Of a stretch of DNA of 64,000 nt, positions 53,547 to 62,744 are shown one piece after another. Made by a program: the position numbers and the translations under genes. The notes beneath the pieces were generated by a model. That model worked only from the letters and a program-made list of their open reading frames with translations. It was not told the DNA's origin and made no database searches. Positions within the stretch are counted from its first letter, which is position 1, and the number at the start of each line of letters is the position of its first letter. This DNA is from Microvirga mediterraneensis (lineage in GTDB: Bacteria; Pseudomonadota; Alphaproteobacteria; Rhizobiales; Beijerinckiaceae): assembly GCF_013520865.1 (NCBI RefSeq), contig NZ_JACDXJ010000001.1, positions 1,335,001-1,399,000 on the forward strand. The letters run 5' to 3'.

Positions 53547-56500
53547 TTATTCCGCCGCCTGCAGGTTCCGGAGACGATCCATCTCCTGGAGCGCGCGGCG
53601 ATACTCGACCGGCATGACCTTCACGAACTTGGTGCGATAGGTTGCCCAGTTGTCCAGGATCTCCTTGGCGCGCGTCGAGCCCGTATAGGTGTGGTGATTG
53701 GTGATGAGCTGCATCAGGCGCTCTTCATCGGGGCCTGACATGTTGGCCATGATGTCGATGCGGCCCTTGGTCTCCAGGTCGCCGCCGTGATGGTGGAGGC
53801 GGCGCATCAGGTCCTCCTCCTCCTCGACGGGTTCGAGATCGACCATGGACAGATTGCAGCGCTTGCCGAACGTGCCGTCCTCGTCGAGCACATAGGCGAT
53901 GCCGCCCGACATGCCCGCCGCGAAGTTGCGGCCGGTCTGGCCGAGCACGACCACGAGGCCGCCGGTCATGTATTCGCAGCCGTGATCGCCGGTGCCTTCC
54001 ACCACCGCGATTGCGCCGGAATTGCGCACGGCGAAACGCTCGCCTGCGACGCCGCGGAAATACGCTTCCCCCGCGATGGCGCCATACATCACCGTGTTGC
54101 CGACCACGATGGAGTTCTCAGGCAGAGCCTTCGAGGCCGGGGACGGGCTGATGATGATCTTGCCGCCCGACAGGCCCTTGCCGACATAGTCGTTGGCTTC
54201 GCCTTCGAGGTTGAGCGTCACGCCCGCGGCCAGCCACGCGCCGAAGCTCTGGCCCGCCGTGCCCTTCAGGTTCACGGTGATCGTGTCGTCGGGCAGGCCT
54301 TCATGGCCGTAGCGCTTCGCCACCTCGCCGGACAGCATCGCGCCCACGGTCCGGTCGGAGCTGCGCACCCGGGATTCGATGACGACGGCCTCGCCGTTCT
54401 CCAGGGCGGGACCAGCCTGCGCGATGAACTCGCGGTCGAGCACGTTGGCGATCGGGTGAACCTGACGCTCCTGGTGACGGATCGCAACGCTCGCTGGCAC
54501 CTCCGGCTTGTGGAAGAGCTTCGTGAAGTCGAGGCCCTTCGCCTTCCAGTGGTCGATGGCGACGTTCTTGTCGAGAAGGTCGGACTGGCCGATCATCTCC
54601 TCGATGGAGGTGAAGCCCATCTCGGCCATCAGCTCGCGCACTTCCTCGGCGACGAAGAAGAAGTAGTTGATGACGTGCTCAGGCAGACCTTTGAAGCGCT
54701 TGCGCAGCACCGGATCCTGCGTGGCGACGCCGACCGGGCAGGTGTTGAGATGGCACTTGCGCATCATGATGCAGCCCGCCGCGATCAGAGGCGCGGTCGA
54801 GAAGCCGTACTCGTCGGCACCGAGCAGGGCCGCGATCACCACGTCGCGACCCGTACGCAGGCCACCATCCGCCTGCAGCGCCACGCGGCCGCGCAGGCGG
54901 TTGAGCACGAGGGTCTGCTGGGTCTCGGCGAGGCCGATCTCCCAGGGCGAGCCCGCATGCTTGAGCGAGGTGAGGGGAGACGCGCCCGTGCCGCCCTCGA
55001 AGCCCGAGATCGTGATGTGGTCCGCGCGCGCCTTGGCGACGCCCGCCGCCACCGTGCCGACGCCCACCTCCGCGACGAGCTTCACCGACACGTCAGCCGA
55101 AGGGTTCACGTTCTTCAGGTCGAAGATCAGCTGGGCCAGATCCTCGATGGAATAGATGTCGTGGTGCGGCGGCGGCGAGATGAGGCCGACGCCGGGCGTG
55201 GAGTGACGCACGCGGGCAATCTTCACGTCGACCTTGTGGCCGGGAAGCTGTCCGCCCTCGCCGGGCTTCGCGCCCTGCGCCACCTTGATCTGCATCATGT
55301 CGGCATTGACGAGATATTCCGTCGTCACGCCGAAGCGGCCGGAGGCCACCTGCTTGATGGCGGAGCGCTTGGAGCGTCCGTCGGCGAGCGGGCGGAAGCG
55401 CTCCGGCTCCTCGCCGCCTTCACCGGTGTTGGACTTGCCGCCGATGGCGTTCATGGCGAGCGCCAGCGTCTCGTGCGCCTCCTTCGAGATCGACCCGAAG
55501 GACATGGCGCCGGTGGAGAAGCGCTTCACGATCTCCTGGGCAGGCTCGACCTCGCTCAAGGCAACCGGTGCGCGTCCCGTCTCTTCAGCATTCTTGATGC
55601 GGAAGAGGCCGCGAATCGTCTTCAGCTCGTTGTCCTGCTCGTTCACGAGGCGGGCATATTCGCGGTAGCGGTCCTGCGCGTTGAGGCGCACCGCGTGCTG
55701 CAGCGTCGCGACCGTGTCCGGGTTCCAGGCATGGACCTCGCCGCGCTGGCGATAAGCGTATTCGCCGCCCACATCGAGGGCGTTGCGGTAGACCGGCGCG
55801 TCGCCGAAGGCGTCGCGGTGGCGGCGCACGTTCTCCTCCGCCACCTCGTCCATGCCGATGCCTTCGATGGTGGTCGCCGTGCCGAAGAAGTCGCGGGACA
55901 CGAAGTCGGAGCGGAGGCCGACCGCGTCGAAGATCTGCGCGCCGCAATAGGATTGATAGGTGGAGATGCCCATCTTCGACATGACCTTGAGCAGGCCCTT
56001 GCCGATGGACTTGATGTAGCGCTTGATCGCCTCGTCGGCGTCCACCTCTTCCGGCAGTTCGCCGTTCTCGAGCATGTCCGCGATGGTCTCGAAGGCGAGG
56101 TACGGGTTGATCGCCTCCGCGCCGTAGCCGGCCAAGCAGGCGAAGTGATGGATCTCGCGTGGCTCGCCGGATTCGACCACGAGCCCGACCGAGGTGCGAA
56201 GGCCTTTCCGGATCAGGTAATTGTGCACGGCCGCCGTGGCCAGCAGCGCCGGGATCGGGATGCGGTCCGGGCCGACCATGCGGTCGGACAGGATGATGAT
56301 GTTGTAGCCGCCGTGCACGGCCGCTTCCGCGCGGTCGCAGAGGCGGTCGAGCGCGCCGTCGAGGGCGGCGGCGCCGAGTTCCGCATCATAGGTGATGTCA
56401 AGGGTCTTCGTGTCGAAGCGGTCCTCGAAATGACCGATGCAGCGGATCTTCTCCAGGTCCTCGTTGGTGAGGATCGGCTGGCGCACTTCGAGCCGCTTGC

Positions 56501-58265
56501 GGCGCGAGGTACCCTCCAGGTCCAGGATGTTCGGACGCGGGCCGATGAACGACACGAGGCTCATGACGAGCTCCTCGCGGATCGGATCGATCGGCGGGTT
56601 CGTCACCTGGGCGAAGTTCTGCTTGAAATAGGTATAGAGCAGCTTCGCCTTGTCGGAGAGCGCGGAGATCGGCGTGTCCGATCCCATGGAGCCGACGGCT
56701 TCCTGGCCGGTGACGGCCATGGGCTGCATGAGGAGCTTGAGGTCCTCCGCCGTGTAGCCGAAGGCCTGCTGGCGGTCGAGGAGCGATACGTCCGTGCGCG
56801 ACTCGCGCGCCTGCACGGGCTTCAGGTCCTCCAGCACGATCTGCGTGCGCTTGAGCCATTCCTTGTAGGGGTTCGCCTGCGCGAGCTGCTGCTTGATCTC
56901 GTCGTCGGAGACGATGCGGCCTTCCTCCAGGTCGATGAGGAGCATCTTGCCCGGCTGGAGACGCCATTTCTCGACGATCTTCTCCTCCGGGATTGGCAGC
57001 ACGCCCATCTCGGAGGCGAGCACCACGAGGCCGTCATCGGTCACGAGATAGCGCGCGGGGCGAAGGCCGTTGCGGTCGAGCGTCGCGCCGATCTGCTTGC
57101 CGTCCGTGAAGCACACGGCGGCCGGGCCGTCCCACGGCTCCATGAGGGCGGCGTGATACTCGTAGAACGCGCGCCGGTCGTCGTTCATGAGCGGGTTGCC
57201 GGCCCAGGCCTCCGGGATCAGCATCATCATCGCGTGCGACAGCGAGTAGCCGCCGCGCACCAGGAATTCGAGGGCGTTGTCGAAGCAGGCCGTGTCGGAC
57301 TGGCCTTCGTAGGAGATCGGCCAGAGCTTCGAGATGTCGTTGCCGAAGAGCTCGGAATCGACCGAGGCCTGACGGGCCGCCATCCAGTTCACGTTGCCGC
57401 GCAGCGTGTTGATCTCGCCGTTATGGGCGACCATGCGGTAGGGATGGGCGAGCTGCCAGGTCGGGAAGGTGTTGGTGGCGAAGCGCTGGTGCACGAGCGC
57501 GATGGCGCTCTCGAAACGCTCGTCCTGAAGGTCGGGATAGTAGTCGCGCAGCTGCGTCACCAGCACCATGCCCTTGTACACGATGGTGCGCGAGGACAGG
57601 CTGACCGGGTAATAGCCCGCGGTGCGCTCGTCCTTCATGTCGTAGACGGCGTTGGAGATGACCTTGCGGGCGATGAACAGACGGCGCTCGAAGGTCTCCG
57701 CGTCGTCCATGCCCTTGCCCTTGCCGACGAAGATCTGGCGGTGCTGCGGCTCGGTCGCCTTCACGCTCTCGCCGAGATCGCTCGAATCCACGGGCACGTC
57801 GCGCCAGCCGAGAACCTGTAGGCCCTCGTCGGTGATCGCCTTGGTGACGATCTCCTCGACGAGCTGGAAGCCCTCCGGGTCGCGGGGCATGAACAGGTGG
57901 CCGACGCCGTACTGGCCTTCCTCGGGCAGCCAGATGCCGACCTTGGCGCATTCGGCGGCGAAGAACTTGTGCGGGATTTGGACGAGGATGCCGCAGCCGT
58001 CGCCCATCTTCGGATCCGCGCCCACCGCGCCGCGATGGTCGAGGTTGTGCAGGATGGACAGGCCCTGCTCGACGATGGCGTGGGACTTGCGGTTCTTCAT
58101 GTCGGCGATGAAGCCGACGCCGCAGGAATCCTGCTCGTTGGAGGGATTATAGAGGCCCTGGGCGGCCGGCAGGCCCGGATCGCGCACCGTTTTGACCGTG
58201 TCCGCCATCGTGGCCGTACGGCTCGGCACTTGGGCTTCCAGGCTCTTGGTCGGCTCGTCGCTCAT
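53547..58265 (-). CDS. gltB: glutamate synthase, large subunit
   Basis: The 1572-residue large subunit, which takes ammonia from glutamine and makes glutamate from 2-oxoglutarate. A class II amidotransferase domain begins at C48 in EQDSCGVGF after a 47-residue propeptide. The central region and FMN-binding synthase domain follow with [19 protein letters not shown], and a 3Fe-4S site is in [15 protein letters not shown]. The C-terminal beta-helix domain has [27 protein letters not shown] lies 6 bases before the start. The long leader contains three hairpins. Confidence 0.97.
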   Translation of the reverse strand: MSDEPTKSLEAQVPSRTATMADTVKTVRDPGLPAAQGLYNPSNEQDSCGVGFIADMKNRKSHAIVEQGLSILHNLDHRGAVGADPKMGDGCGILVQIPHKFFAAECAKVGIWLPEEGQYGVGHLFMPRDPEGFQLVEEIVTKAITDEGLQVLGWRDVPVDSSDLGESVKATEPQHRQIFVGKGKGMDDAETFERRLFIARKVISNAVYDMKDERTAGYYPVSLSSRTIVYKGMVLVTQLRDYYPDLQDERFESAIALVHQRFATNTFPTWQLAHPYRMVAHNGEINTLRGNVNWMAARQASVDSELFGNDISKLWPISYEGQSDTACFDNALEFLVRGGYSLSHAMMMLIPEAWAGNPLMNDDRRAFYEYHAALMEPWDGPAAVCFTDGKQIGATLDRNGLRPARYLVTDDGLVVLASEMGVLPIPEEKIVEKWRLQPGKMLLIDLEEGRIVSDDEIKQQLAQANPYKEWLKRTQIVLEDLKPVQARESRTDVSLLDRQQAFGYTAEDLKLLMQPMAVTGQEAVGSMGSDTPISALSDKAKLLYTYFKQNFAQVTNPPIDPIREELVMSLVSFIGPRPNILDLEGTSRRKRLEVRQPILTNEDLEKIRCIGHFEDRFDTKTLDITYDAELGAAALDGALDRLCDRAEAAVHGGYNIIILSDRMVGPDRIPIPALLATAAVHNYLIRKGLRTSVGLVVESGEPREIHHFACLAGYGAEAINPYLAFETIADMLENGELPEEVDADEAIKRYIKSIGKGLLKVMSKMGISTYQSYCGAQIFDAVGLRSDFVSRDFFGTATTIEGIGMDEVAEENVRRHRDAFGDAPVYRNALDVGGEYAYRQRGEVHAWNPDTVATLQHAVRLNAQDRYREYARLVNEQDNELKTIRGLFRIKNAEETGRAPVALSEVEPAQEIVKRFSTGAMSFGSISKEAHETLALAMNAIGGKSNTGEGGEEPERFRPLADGRSKRSAIKQVASGRFGVTTEYLVNADMMQIKVAQGAKPGEGGQLPGHKVDVKIARVRHSTPGVGLISPPPHHDIYSIEDLAQLIFDLKNVNPSADVSVKLVAEVGVGTVAAGVAKARADHITISGFEGGTGASPLTSLKHAGSPWEIGLAETQQTLVLNRLRGRVALQADGGLRTGRDVVIAALLGADEYGFSTAPLIAAGCIMMRKCHLNTCPVGVATQDPVLRKRFKGLPEHVINYFFFVAEEVRELMAEMGFTSIEEMIGQSDLLDKNVAIDHWKAKGLDFTKLFHKPEVPASVAIRHQERQVHPIANVLDREFIAQAGPALENGEAVVIESRVRSSDRTVGAMLSGEVAKRYGHEGLPDDTITVNLKGTAGQSFGAWLAAGVTLNLEGEANDYVGKGLSGGKIIISPSPASKALPENSIVVGNTVMYGAIAGEAYFRGVAGERFAVRNSGAIAVVEGTGDHGCEYMTGGLVVVLGQTGRNFAAGMSGGIAYVLDEDGTFGKRCNLSMVDLEPVEEEEDLMRRLHHHGGDLETKGRIDIMANMSGPDEERLMQLITNHHTYTGSTRAKEILDNWATYRTKFVKVMPVEYRRALQEMDRLRNLQAAE

Positions 58266-58392
58266 GGCAGATCCTCACATCCGAACACGTCTTCAGGTTG
58301 TTTGAGGCGGCTTTCAGGCCTGCCGGATGATCGAATCGTCCGGAGTGCCCGCCGCTTCTTTAAGGTTTTCGAGGGGTGGGTCCGGCAGGGGA

Positions 58393-58465
58393 GCCCGCAC
58401 CTCGCGGGCACCTTTGGGCTGTCGTCAGCCCAGAGTCGCCCGTCCCGCCCACGTTTTGCGGGCGG
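58393..58465 (-). other. three tandem hairpins in the gltB leader region
   Basis: Stems are GCCCGC/GCGGGC (58393-58409), GGGCT/AGCCC (58416-58431) and CCGCCC/GGGCGG (58445-58465), spaced a few bases apart. They lie about 130-200 bases upstream of the gltB start. They may form a regulatory leader. The remainder of the gap 58266-58931 shows no credible gene. Confidence 0.45.
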
Positions 58466-58868
58466 CTTTCGTGGTATCTCGTTTCGTTCGCGTCAGGCGA
58501 AGCATCAAGAAAACCCCAGGGCGAAGGCGAGGAGTGCAGGCACTCCAAAAGGGACAGCGATACTGTCCTAATGTCTTCAAAGTGCCAGAGTTCGATGCAG
58601 CGCACAAGAGGTCTTGGAAAAATTTTAGACAAAAGTTACAAGCGGGCGATGCCGAATGTAACAAAAGCAGCTTTTTGAGCCTACGGACGAAAGTCTCCGC
58701 CGAAGGGTCAATGACCTTGACATGTCGGGGCTGCATGAACTCCCTAAGGGAAGGCATGGACCTCATGCCTGGGTCGGCATTCCCCTTTTCCTGGCAATAC
58801 TCAAGCGCATCGTGCGAGAAAGTGGCTCTCCGGTTTTTCGCGTCCAACGATGCGCCAGCGAAGAGAGG

Positions 58869-58919
58869 GAGCATCGGATGGGATCCCGAAAGTGAATTCC
58901 ACTTTGGGGTCCGATGCTC
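58869..58919. repeat. GAGCATCGGA intergenic palindromic repeat
   Basis: GAGCATCGGA (58869-58878) and TCCGATGCTC (58910-58919) are exact inverted arms, with AAAGTG/CACTTT (58889-58894 and 58900-58905) nested inside. Palindromes of this form are frequent intergenic elements in Methylobacterium and Microvirga relatives. The element ends 12 bases before the threonine aldolase start, so it must lie in or just before its leader. Confidence 0.75.
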
Positions 58920-58931
58920 TAGGAACGCATC

Positions 58932-60017
58932 ATGAATTTCGCCAGCGACAACATCGTGGGGGCCAGCGCTCCCGTCCTCCAGGCCATCGTCCAGGCCAAT
59001 GCCGGGGCCATGGCGGCCTACGGGAACGACGAGATCTCCCGGCGCGTCAGGGCCCGGTTCAGCGCCATCTTCGAGCGCGAGGTTTCCGTTTTCTTCGTCG
59101 CGACGGGGACGGCCGCCAATGCGCTCGCCCTGTCCTCCGCCGTTCCGCCTTACGGCCTCTGCGTCTGCCACCGGGAAGCCCACATCATCGACGACGAATG
59201 CGGGGCGCCGGAATTCTTCATGCACGGGGCCAAGCTCGCAGGGCTCCCGGGCGTCGGCGCCAAGCTGAGGGCCGAGGATGTCGCCGCCTATCTCGGGAGC
59301 CTGCCCCGGGCGGTCAAGCAGATGCCGCCCAAGGCGCTGTCGATCTCGCAGGTGAGCGAGGGCGGCATGGTCTACGGCCTCGACGAGCTTGCGGCTCTCG
59401 GGGCCGTCTGCCGGGAGCACGGCCTGTCCTTTCACATGGACGGCGCCCGCTTCGCCAGTGCGCTCGTCTCCCTCGGCTGCACTCCGGCCGAGATGACCTG
59501 GAAGCAGGGCGTCGACATCCTGTCCTTCGGGGCCACCAAGAACGGCGGCCTCATGGCCGAGGCCATCGTGGTGTTCAAGCCCGAACTGGCGGAGGCGCTC
59601 GACTACCGGTCCAAGCGCGCCGGCCAGATCATTTCCAAGGGGCGCCTCGTGGCGGCGCAGTTCGAGGGGTACTTCGCCGACGGCCATTGGCTCGACAATG
59701 CCCGCCACGCCAATCGCATGGCGGCGCTGCTCTCGCAGGGCCTCCTGCAGGTGCCCGGCGTGCGCCTGGCCTGGCCGTCCGAGGCCAACGAGGTCTTCCC
59801 GATCATCCCGAAAACTCTGGACCGGGCCCTGAAGGACGCCGGTATCCTCTATCATGACTGGACGGAGCTGAGCCTGCCGGAGACAGAGCATGTCGCCGAT
59901 CACGAGGTGCTGATCCGCCTCGTCACCTCCTGGGCCACTCGGGAGGAGGATGTACGCAGGCTTCTGGAGATCGCCTCTTCGGGAGTAGGGAGCCATGCGG
60001 CCGGGCGATTGCCCTAA
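58932..60017 (+). CDS. ltaE: low-specificity L-threonine aldolase
   Basis: A 361-residue PLP enzyme that splits threonine and allo-threonine to glycine and acetaldehyde. The N-terminal FFVATGTAANALALS and FHMDGARFASALVSLG are typical of the beta-eliminating lyase fold. The PLP lysine is in SFGATKNGGLMAEA. CTAGGAACG precedes the ATG. It is followed by a terminator shared with hsp20 and converges on that gene. Confidence 0.92.
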   Translation: MNFASDNIVGASAPVLQAIVQANAGAMAAYGNDEISRRVRARFSAIFEREVSVFFVATGTAANALALSSAVPPYGLCVCHREAHIIDDECGAPEFFMHGAKLAGLPGVGAKLRAEDVAAYLGSLPRAVKQMPPKALSISQVSEGGMVYGLDELAALGAVCREHGLSFHMDGARFASALVSLGCTPAEMTWKQGVDILSFGATKNGGLMAEAIVVFKPELAEALDYRSKRAGQIISKGRLVAAQFEGYFADGHWLDNARHANRMAALLSQGLLQVPGVRLAWPSEANEVFPIIPKTLDRALKDAGILYHDWTELSLPETEHVADHEVLIRLVTSWATREEDVRRLLEIASSGVGSHAAGRLP

Positions 60018-60122
60018 CCCTGCCGCATTCGCCCGCGATTGGTTCTCTCCAGAGACCCTTGACCGGCGGGGACCCCTCCAACCCCGGCGGGATACCAAGG
60101 ACCAGGATCCGACAAAACAAAA

Positions 60123-60147
60123 AGCGCCCCGGCCGAACCGGGGCGCT
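60123..60147 (-). terminator. terminator shared by hsp20 and threonine aldolase
   Basis: AGCGCCCCGG (60123-60132) and CCGGGGCGCT (60138-60147) form a ten-pair stem with a five-base loop. On the minus strand a TTTTTGTTTTG run follows, serving the hsp20 gene; on the plus strand CTTCGTTT follows. Confidence 0.85.
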
Positions 60148-60172
60148 CTTCGTTTGGGGCTCTGAAAGGGCC

Positions 60173-60631
60173 TTAGGCAGCCTGCTTGGCTTCGATGGCC
60201 TGGGCGCCGTTCGAGGAAATCGGGATGAGCTTCGGCTTCTTGGCCTCGGGAATCTCGCGCACGAGGTCGAGATGGAGCAGGCCGTTCTCGAGGGCAGCAC
60301 CCGTCACCTGCACGCCGTCGGCCAGCTGGAAGCGCCGGTCGAAGCTGCGCGCCGCGATGCCCTGGTGGAGCACGTCGGTCTTGCGATCTTCGTTGGGCTT
60401 GCGCTCGCCGCGAACGGAGAGGGTGTTTTCCTTGACCTCGATGGTCAGGTCGCGATCGGTGAAGCCGGCGACCGCGATGGAGATGCGATAGGCATTCTCG
60501 CCGGTGCGCTCGATGTTGTAGGGCGGGTAGCTCGGAGCCGTGTCGACGCTGACGAGCTGGTCGAGCATCGAGAAGAGACGGTCGAACCCGACCGTGTTGC
60601 GGTAGAGGGGAGCAAGATCGTACTGTCGCAT
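60173..60631 (-). CDS. Hsp20 family small heat-shock protein
   Basis: A 152-residue holdase with an alpha-crystallin domain (about 35-130): NIERTGENAYRISIAVAGF, LTIEVKENTLSVRGERKPNE and LENGLLHLDLVREIPE. A C-terminal tail carries KKPKLIPIS with an I-x-I-like anchor. Start 60631 follows GGAGGAT. The leader can pair this ribosome site with upstream bases, as in RNA thermometers. It converges on threonine aldolase. Confidence 0.93.
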   Translation of the reverse strand: MRQYDLAPLYRNTVGFDRLFSMLDQLVSVDTAPSYPPYNIERTGENAYRISIAVAGFTDRDLTIEVKENTLSVRGERKPNEDRKTDVLHQGIAARSFDRRFQLADGVQVTGAALENGLLHLDLVREIPEAKKPKLIPISSNGAQAIEAKQAA

Positions 60632-60636
60632 GGCAT

Positions 60637-60669
60637 ATCCTCCGCTTGAAGCGACATGCAGGAAGGGAT
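60637..60669 (-). promoter_or_regulatory. candidate RNA thermometer masking the hsp20 ribosome site
   Basis: On the minus strand the ribosome site GGAGGAT (60637-60643) can pair with ATCCCTTCC (60661-60669) in a bulged stem closed over a loop containing the CGCTTCAAGCG hairpin. The G-U pair and bulge make it weak, as ROSE-like thermometers are. This is visual pairing, not a computed fold. Confidence 0.35.
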
Positions 60670-60818
60670 CCACCGGAAGAGGCTGGATCCGGGCTGATGC
60701 GCCGCCATCATGGCCGGCACGAATTCGATGTGGGAGCCGCTTCGTTTGCTTTCAAGGGGGCCGTTCCTTAAGCTCCGGCCGCCCTATAAAGGCGTGAGAT
60801 TTCGAGTTGGAACCTGCC

Positions 60819-61880
60819 GTGGAACTCATCACCACCCCCGACAATCCCCTGCCCGGCGAGCCCAAGCTCATCAGCGTCACGACCCGCGACGGGATCCCGC
60901 TTCGCGTGGCGACCTGGATGCCGGAAACCGAGGCGCCGCAGGGGACCGTCTGCATCCTGCAGGGCCGGGCGGAGTTCATCGAAAAGTATTTCGAGGTGGT
61001 GGGAGAACTGCTCGACCGGGGCTTCGCCGTCGTCGCCTTCGACTGGCGCGGACAGGGCTTGTCAGGCCGGCAGGTCGGCAATCTCCGCAAGGGCCATGTC
61101 AGGCGCTTCTCCGATTTCCGGCACGACCTGGAGGCGGTCCGCGACCAGGTTTTGATGCCGCACATGCCGCAGCCGCATTTCGGCCTGGCCCATTCCATGG
61201 GCGGCGCCATCGCGCTCGACGCGGCCTACGAAACCTGGCTGCCCTTCCGCCGTCTCGTGACCACGACGCCGATGATCGCCCTGTGCATCATCAAGCGCAC
61301 CGCGTCCGCCGCGCTCCTGGCCCGGTTCCTGCGGTTCTTCGGCATGGGCAAGATGTTCGTGCCCGGCGGCGGCGAGACGTCGATCTCGACCCTGCCGTTC
61401 AAGGGCAACCGCCTGACCGGCGACCCCGTCCGCTATGCCCGCAACGCCAACGCGGCCCACGCCATCGGGGCGGGGGCCATCGGGGCGCCGACCGTGTCGT
61501 GGCTCGACGGCGCCTTCCGCTTCATGAAGCGCTTCGTCGATCCGGCCTACGCGGTGAAGATCCGGGTACCGACCCTGATCGTGGCGGCCGGGGCCGACCC
61601 GGTCTGCGCCACGCCGGCTACCGAGCGCTTCGCCGCGCGGCTCAAGGCCGGCTCCGCCATCGTCATCCCGGGCGCCCGGCACGAGATCCTGATGGAGCGT
61701 GACCCGATCCGCGAGCAGTTCTGGGCCGCCTTCGACGCCTTCATCCCGGGCACTCCCGACCCGGAGGTCGGAGCGAAACGCGATTCGGCCGAAATTGGCC
61801 TATCGGCTGAGCAGCTCGACGGCAGCCGCGTGGACCCGGCGGTCGCCCGCGGCGACGATGCGCCCGCCGTCGGCGGCTGA
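60819..61880 (+). CDS. alpha/beta hydrolase, lysophospholipase-like
   Basis: A 353-residue serine hydrolase of the monoglyceride lipase/PldB group. The nucleophile is in FGLAHSMGGAIALDA, the oxyanion region near ILQGRAEFIEKYFEVVGEL, and the acid and histidine are probably in AAGADPVCA and PGARHEIL. The start is a GTG at 60819; TTG 60807 is in frame too. The last 81 bases overlap the 3' end of hisN on the opposite strand, so the extra Asp/Ala/Val-rich tail (about residues 320-353) may be recent. Confidence 0.85.
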   Translation: MELITTPDNPLPGEPKLISVTTRDGIPLRVATWMPETEAPQGTVCILQGRAEFIEKYFEVVGELLDRGFAVVAFDWRGQGLSGRQVGNLRKGHVRRFSDFRHDLEAVRDQVLMPHMPQPHFGLAHSMGGAIALDAAYETWLPFRRLVTTTPMIALCIIKRTASAALLARFLRFFGMGKMFVPGGGETSISTLPFKGNRLTGDPVRYARNANAAHAIGAGAIGAPTVSWLDGAFRFMKRFVDPAYAVKIRVPTLIVAAGADPVCATPATERFAARLKAGSAIVIPGARHEILMERDPIREQFWAAFDAFIPGTPDPEVGAKRDSAEIGLSAEQLDGSRVDPAVARGDDAPAVGG

Positions 61881-62582
61881 TCCGCCCTCCCAGGTGGTCA
61901 CCACGCCGCCAGCGCCCTCGATGATCGGCACCAGGGCGGCGATGTCGTAGGACTTCAGGCCCGATTCGACCACGAGGTCGATATGGCCGGCGGCCAGCAT
62001 GCAATAGGCATAGCAATCGCAGCCGTAACGGGCGAGCCGCGCGACGCTCTCCACCCGGTCATAGGCGCGCAGCTCCTCGCCGGCGAAGAGGCGCGGGCTC
62101 GTGGTCGAGATGACCGCGTCCTTCAGGGAGGCGCAGCGGCGGGCCATCAGCTTGCGCTCGCCGCCCGGCCCCCGGTACGTCGCGCTGCCGCCGTCGCCGA
62201 AGAAGCGCTCGCCCGTGAAGGGCTGGTGCATCATGCCGAAGACCGGACGGCGCTTGTAGGTCAGCCCGATCAAGGTGCCCCAGGTGGGAAGCCCCGCAAT
62301 GAAGGCCCTGGTTCCATCGATGGGATCGAGCACCCAGACGTAATCCGCATCCTCGCGCTCGGCGCCGAACTCCTCGCCGACGATGCCGTGGGTCGGGAAA
62401 CTGCGCTTGATGAGGTGACGCATGATCGCCTCGCTCGCCCGATCCGCCTCCGTCACCGGGTCGAAGGCTCCGCCGCGGGACTTGTCCTCGGTGGCGATGG
62501 CAGTGCGGAAGAAGGGCAGGATCGCCTGGCCCGATTGGGTCGCGAGCTCGTTGACGAAATGCGTGAAGTCGATGAGCCCCAT
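61800..62582 (-). CDS. hisN: histidinol-phosphatase, inositol monophosphatase family
   Basis: A 260-residue magnesium-dependent phosphatase, most similar to HisN-type histidinol-phosphatases used for histidine synthesis in Actinobacteria and alphaproteobacteria. Motifs are GEEFG (about 69), the metal site WVLDPIDGTRAFIAGLP and, near the C terminus, SYDIAALVPIIEGAGG. IMPase-family members can act on inositol phosphates, so the name rests on family resemblance. The 3' end overlaps the hydrolase gene. Confidence 0.88.
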   Translation of the reverse strand: MGLIDFTHFVNELATQSGQAILPFFRTAIATEDKSRGGAFDPVTEADRASEAIMRHLIKRSFPTHGIVGEEFGAEREDADYVWVLDPIDGTRAFIAGLPTWGTLIGLTYKRRPVFGMMHQPFTGERFFGDGGSATYRGPGGERKLMARRCASLKDAVISTTSPRLFAGEELRAYDRVESVARLARYGCDCYAYCMLAAGHIDLVVESGLKSYDIAALVPIIEGAGGVVTTWEGGSAADGGRIVAAGDRRVHAAAVELLSR

Positions 62583-62744
62583 GACCTGGCGTATCCCCTA
62601 AATGATGAGAGCGGGCGGTATTGGCCCGCCTGCAATCAGCTTCTATCAAGCGCTTGGCGCGCGGCAAGAGAGCGGTCGCGCATCGCGCGGAAAAGTGGGC
62701 CCTGTGTCCCGTGCGCTGCACGCGCGTCAAAGGATTTCGCCTTC

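Noticed and set aside
53787..57821. 1344-residue plus-strand frame opposite gltB
   Set aside because: Low-complexity Arg/His/Val/Ala-rich translation typical of the antisense of a high-GC gene; gltB is certain.
58728..58935. Small plus-strand ORF before threonine aldolase
   Set aside because: Runs through the GAGCATCGGA repeat, has no ribosome site and shows no family features.
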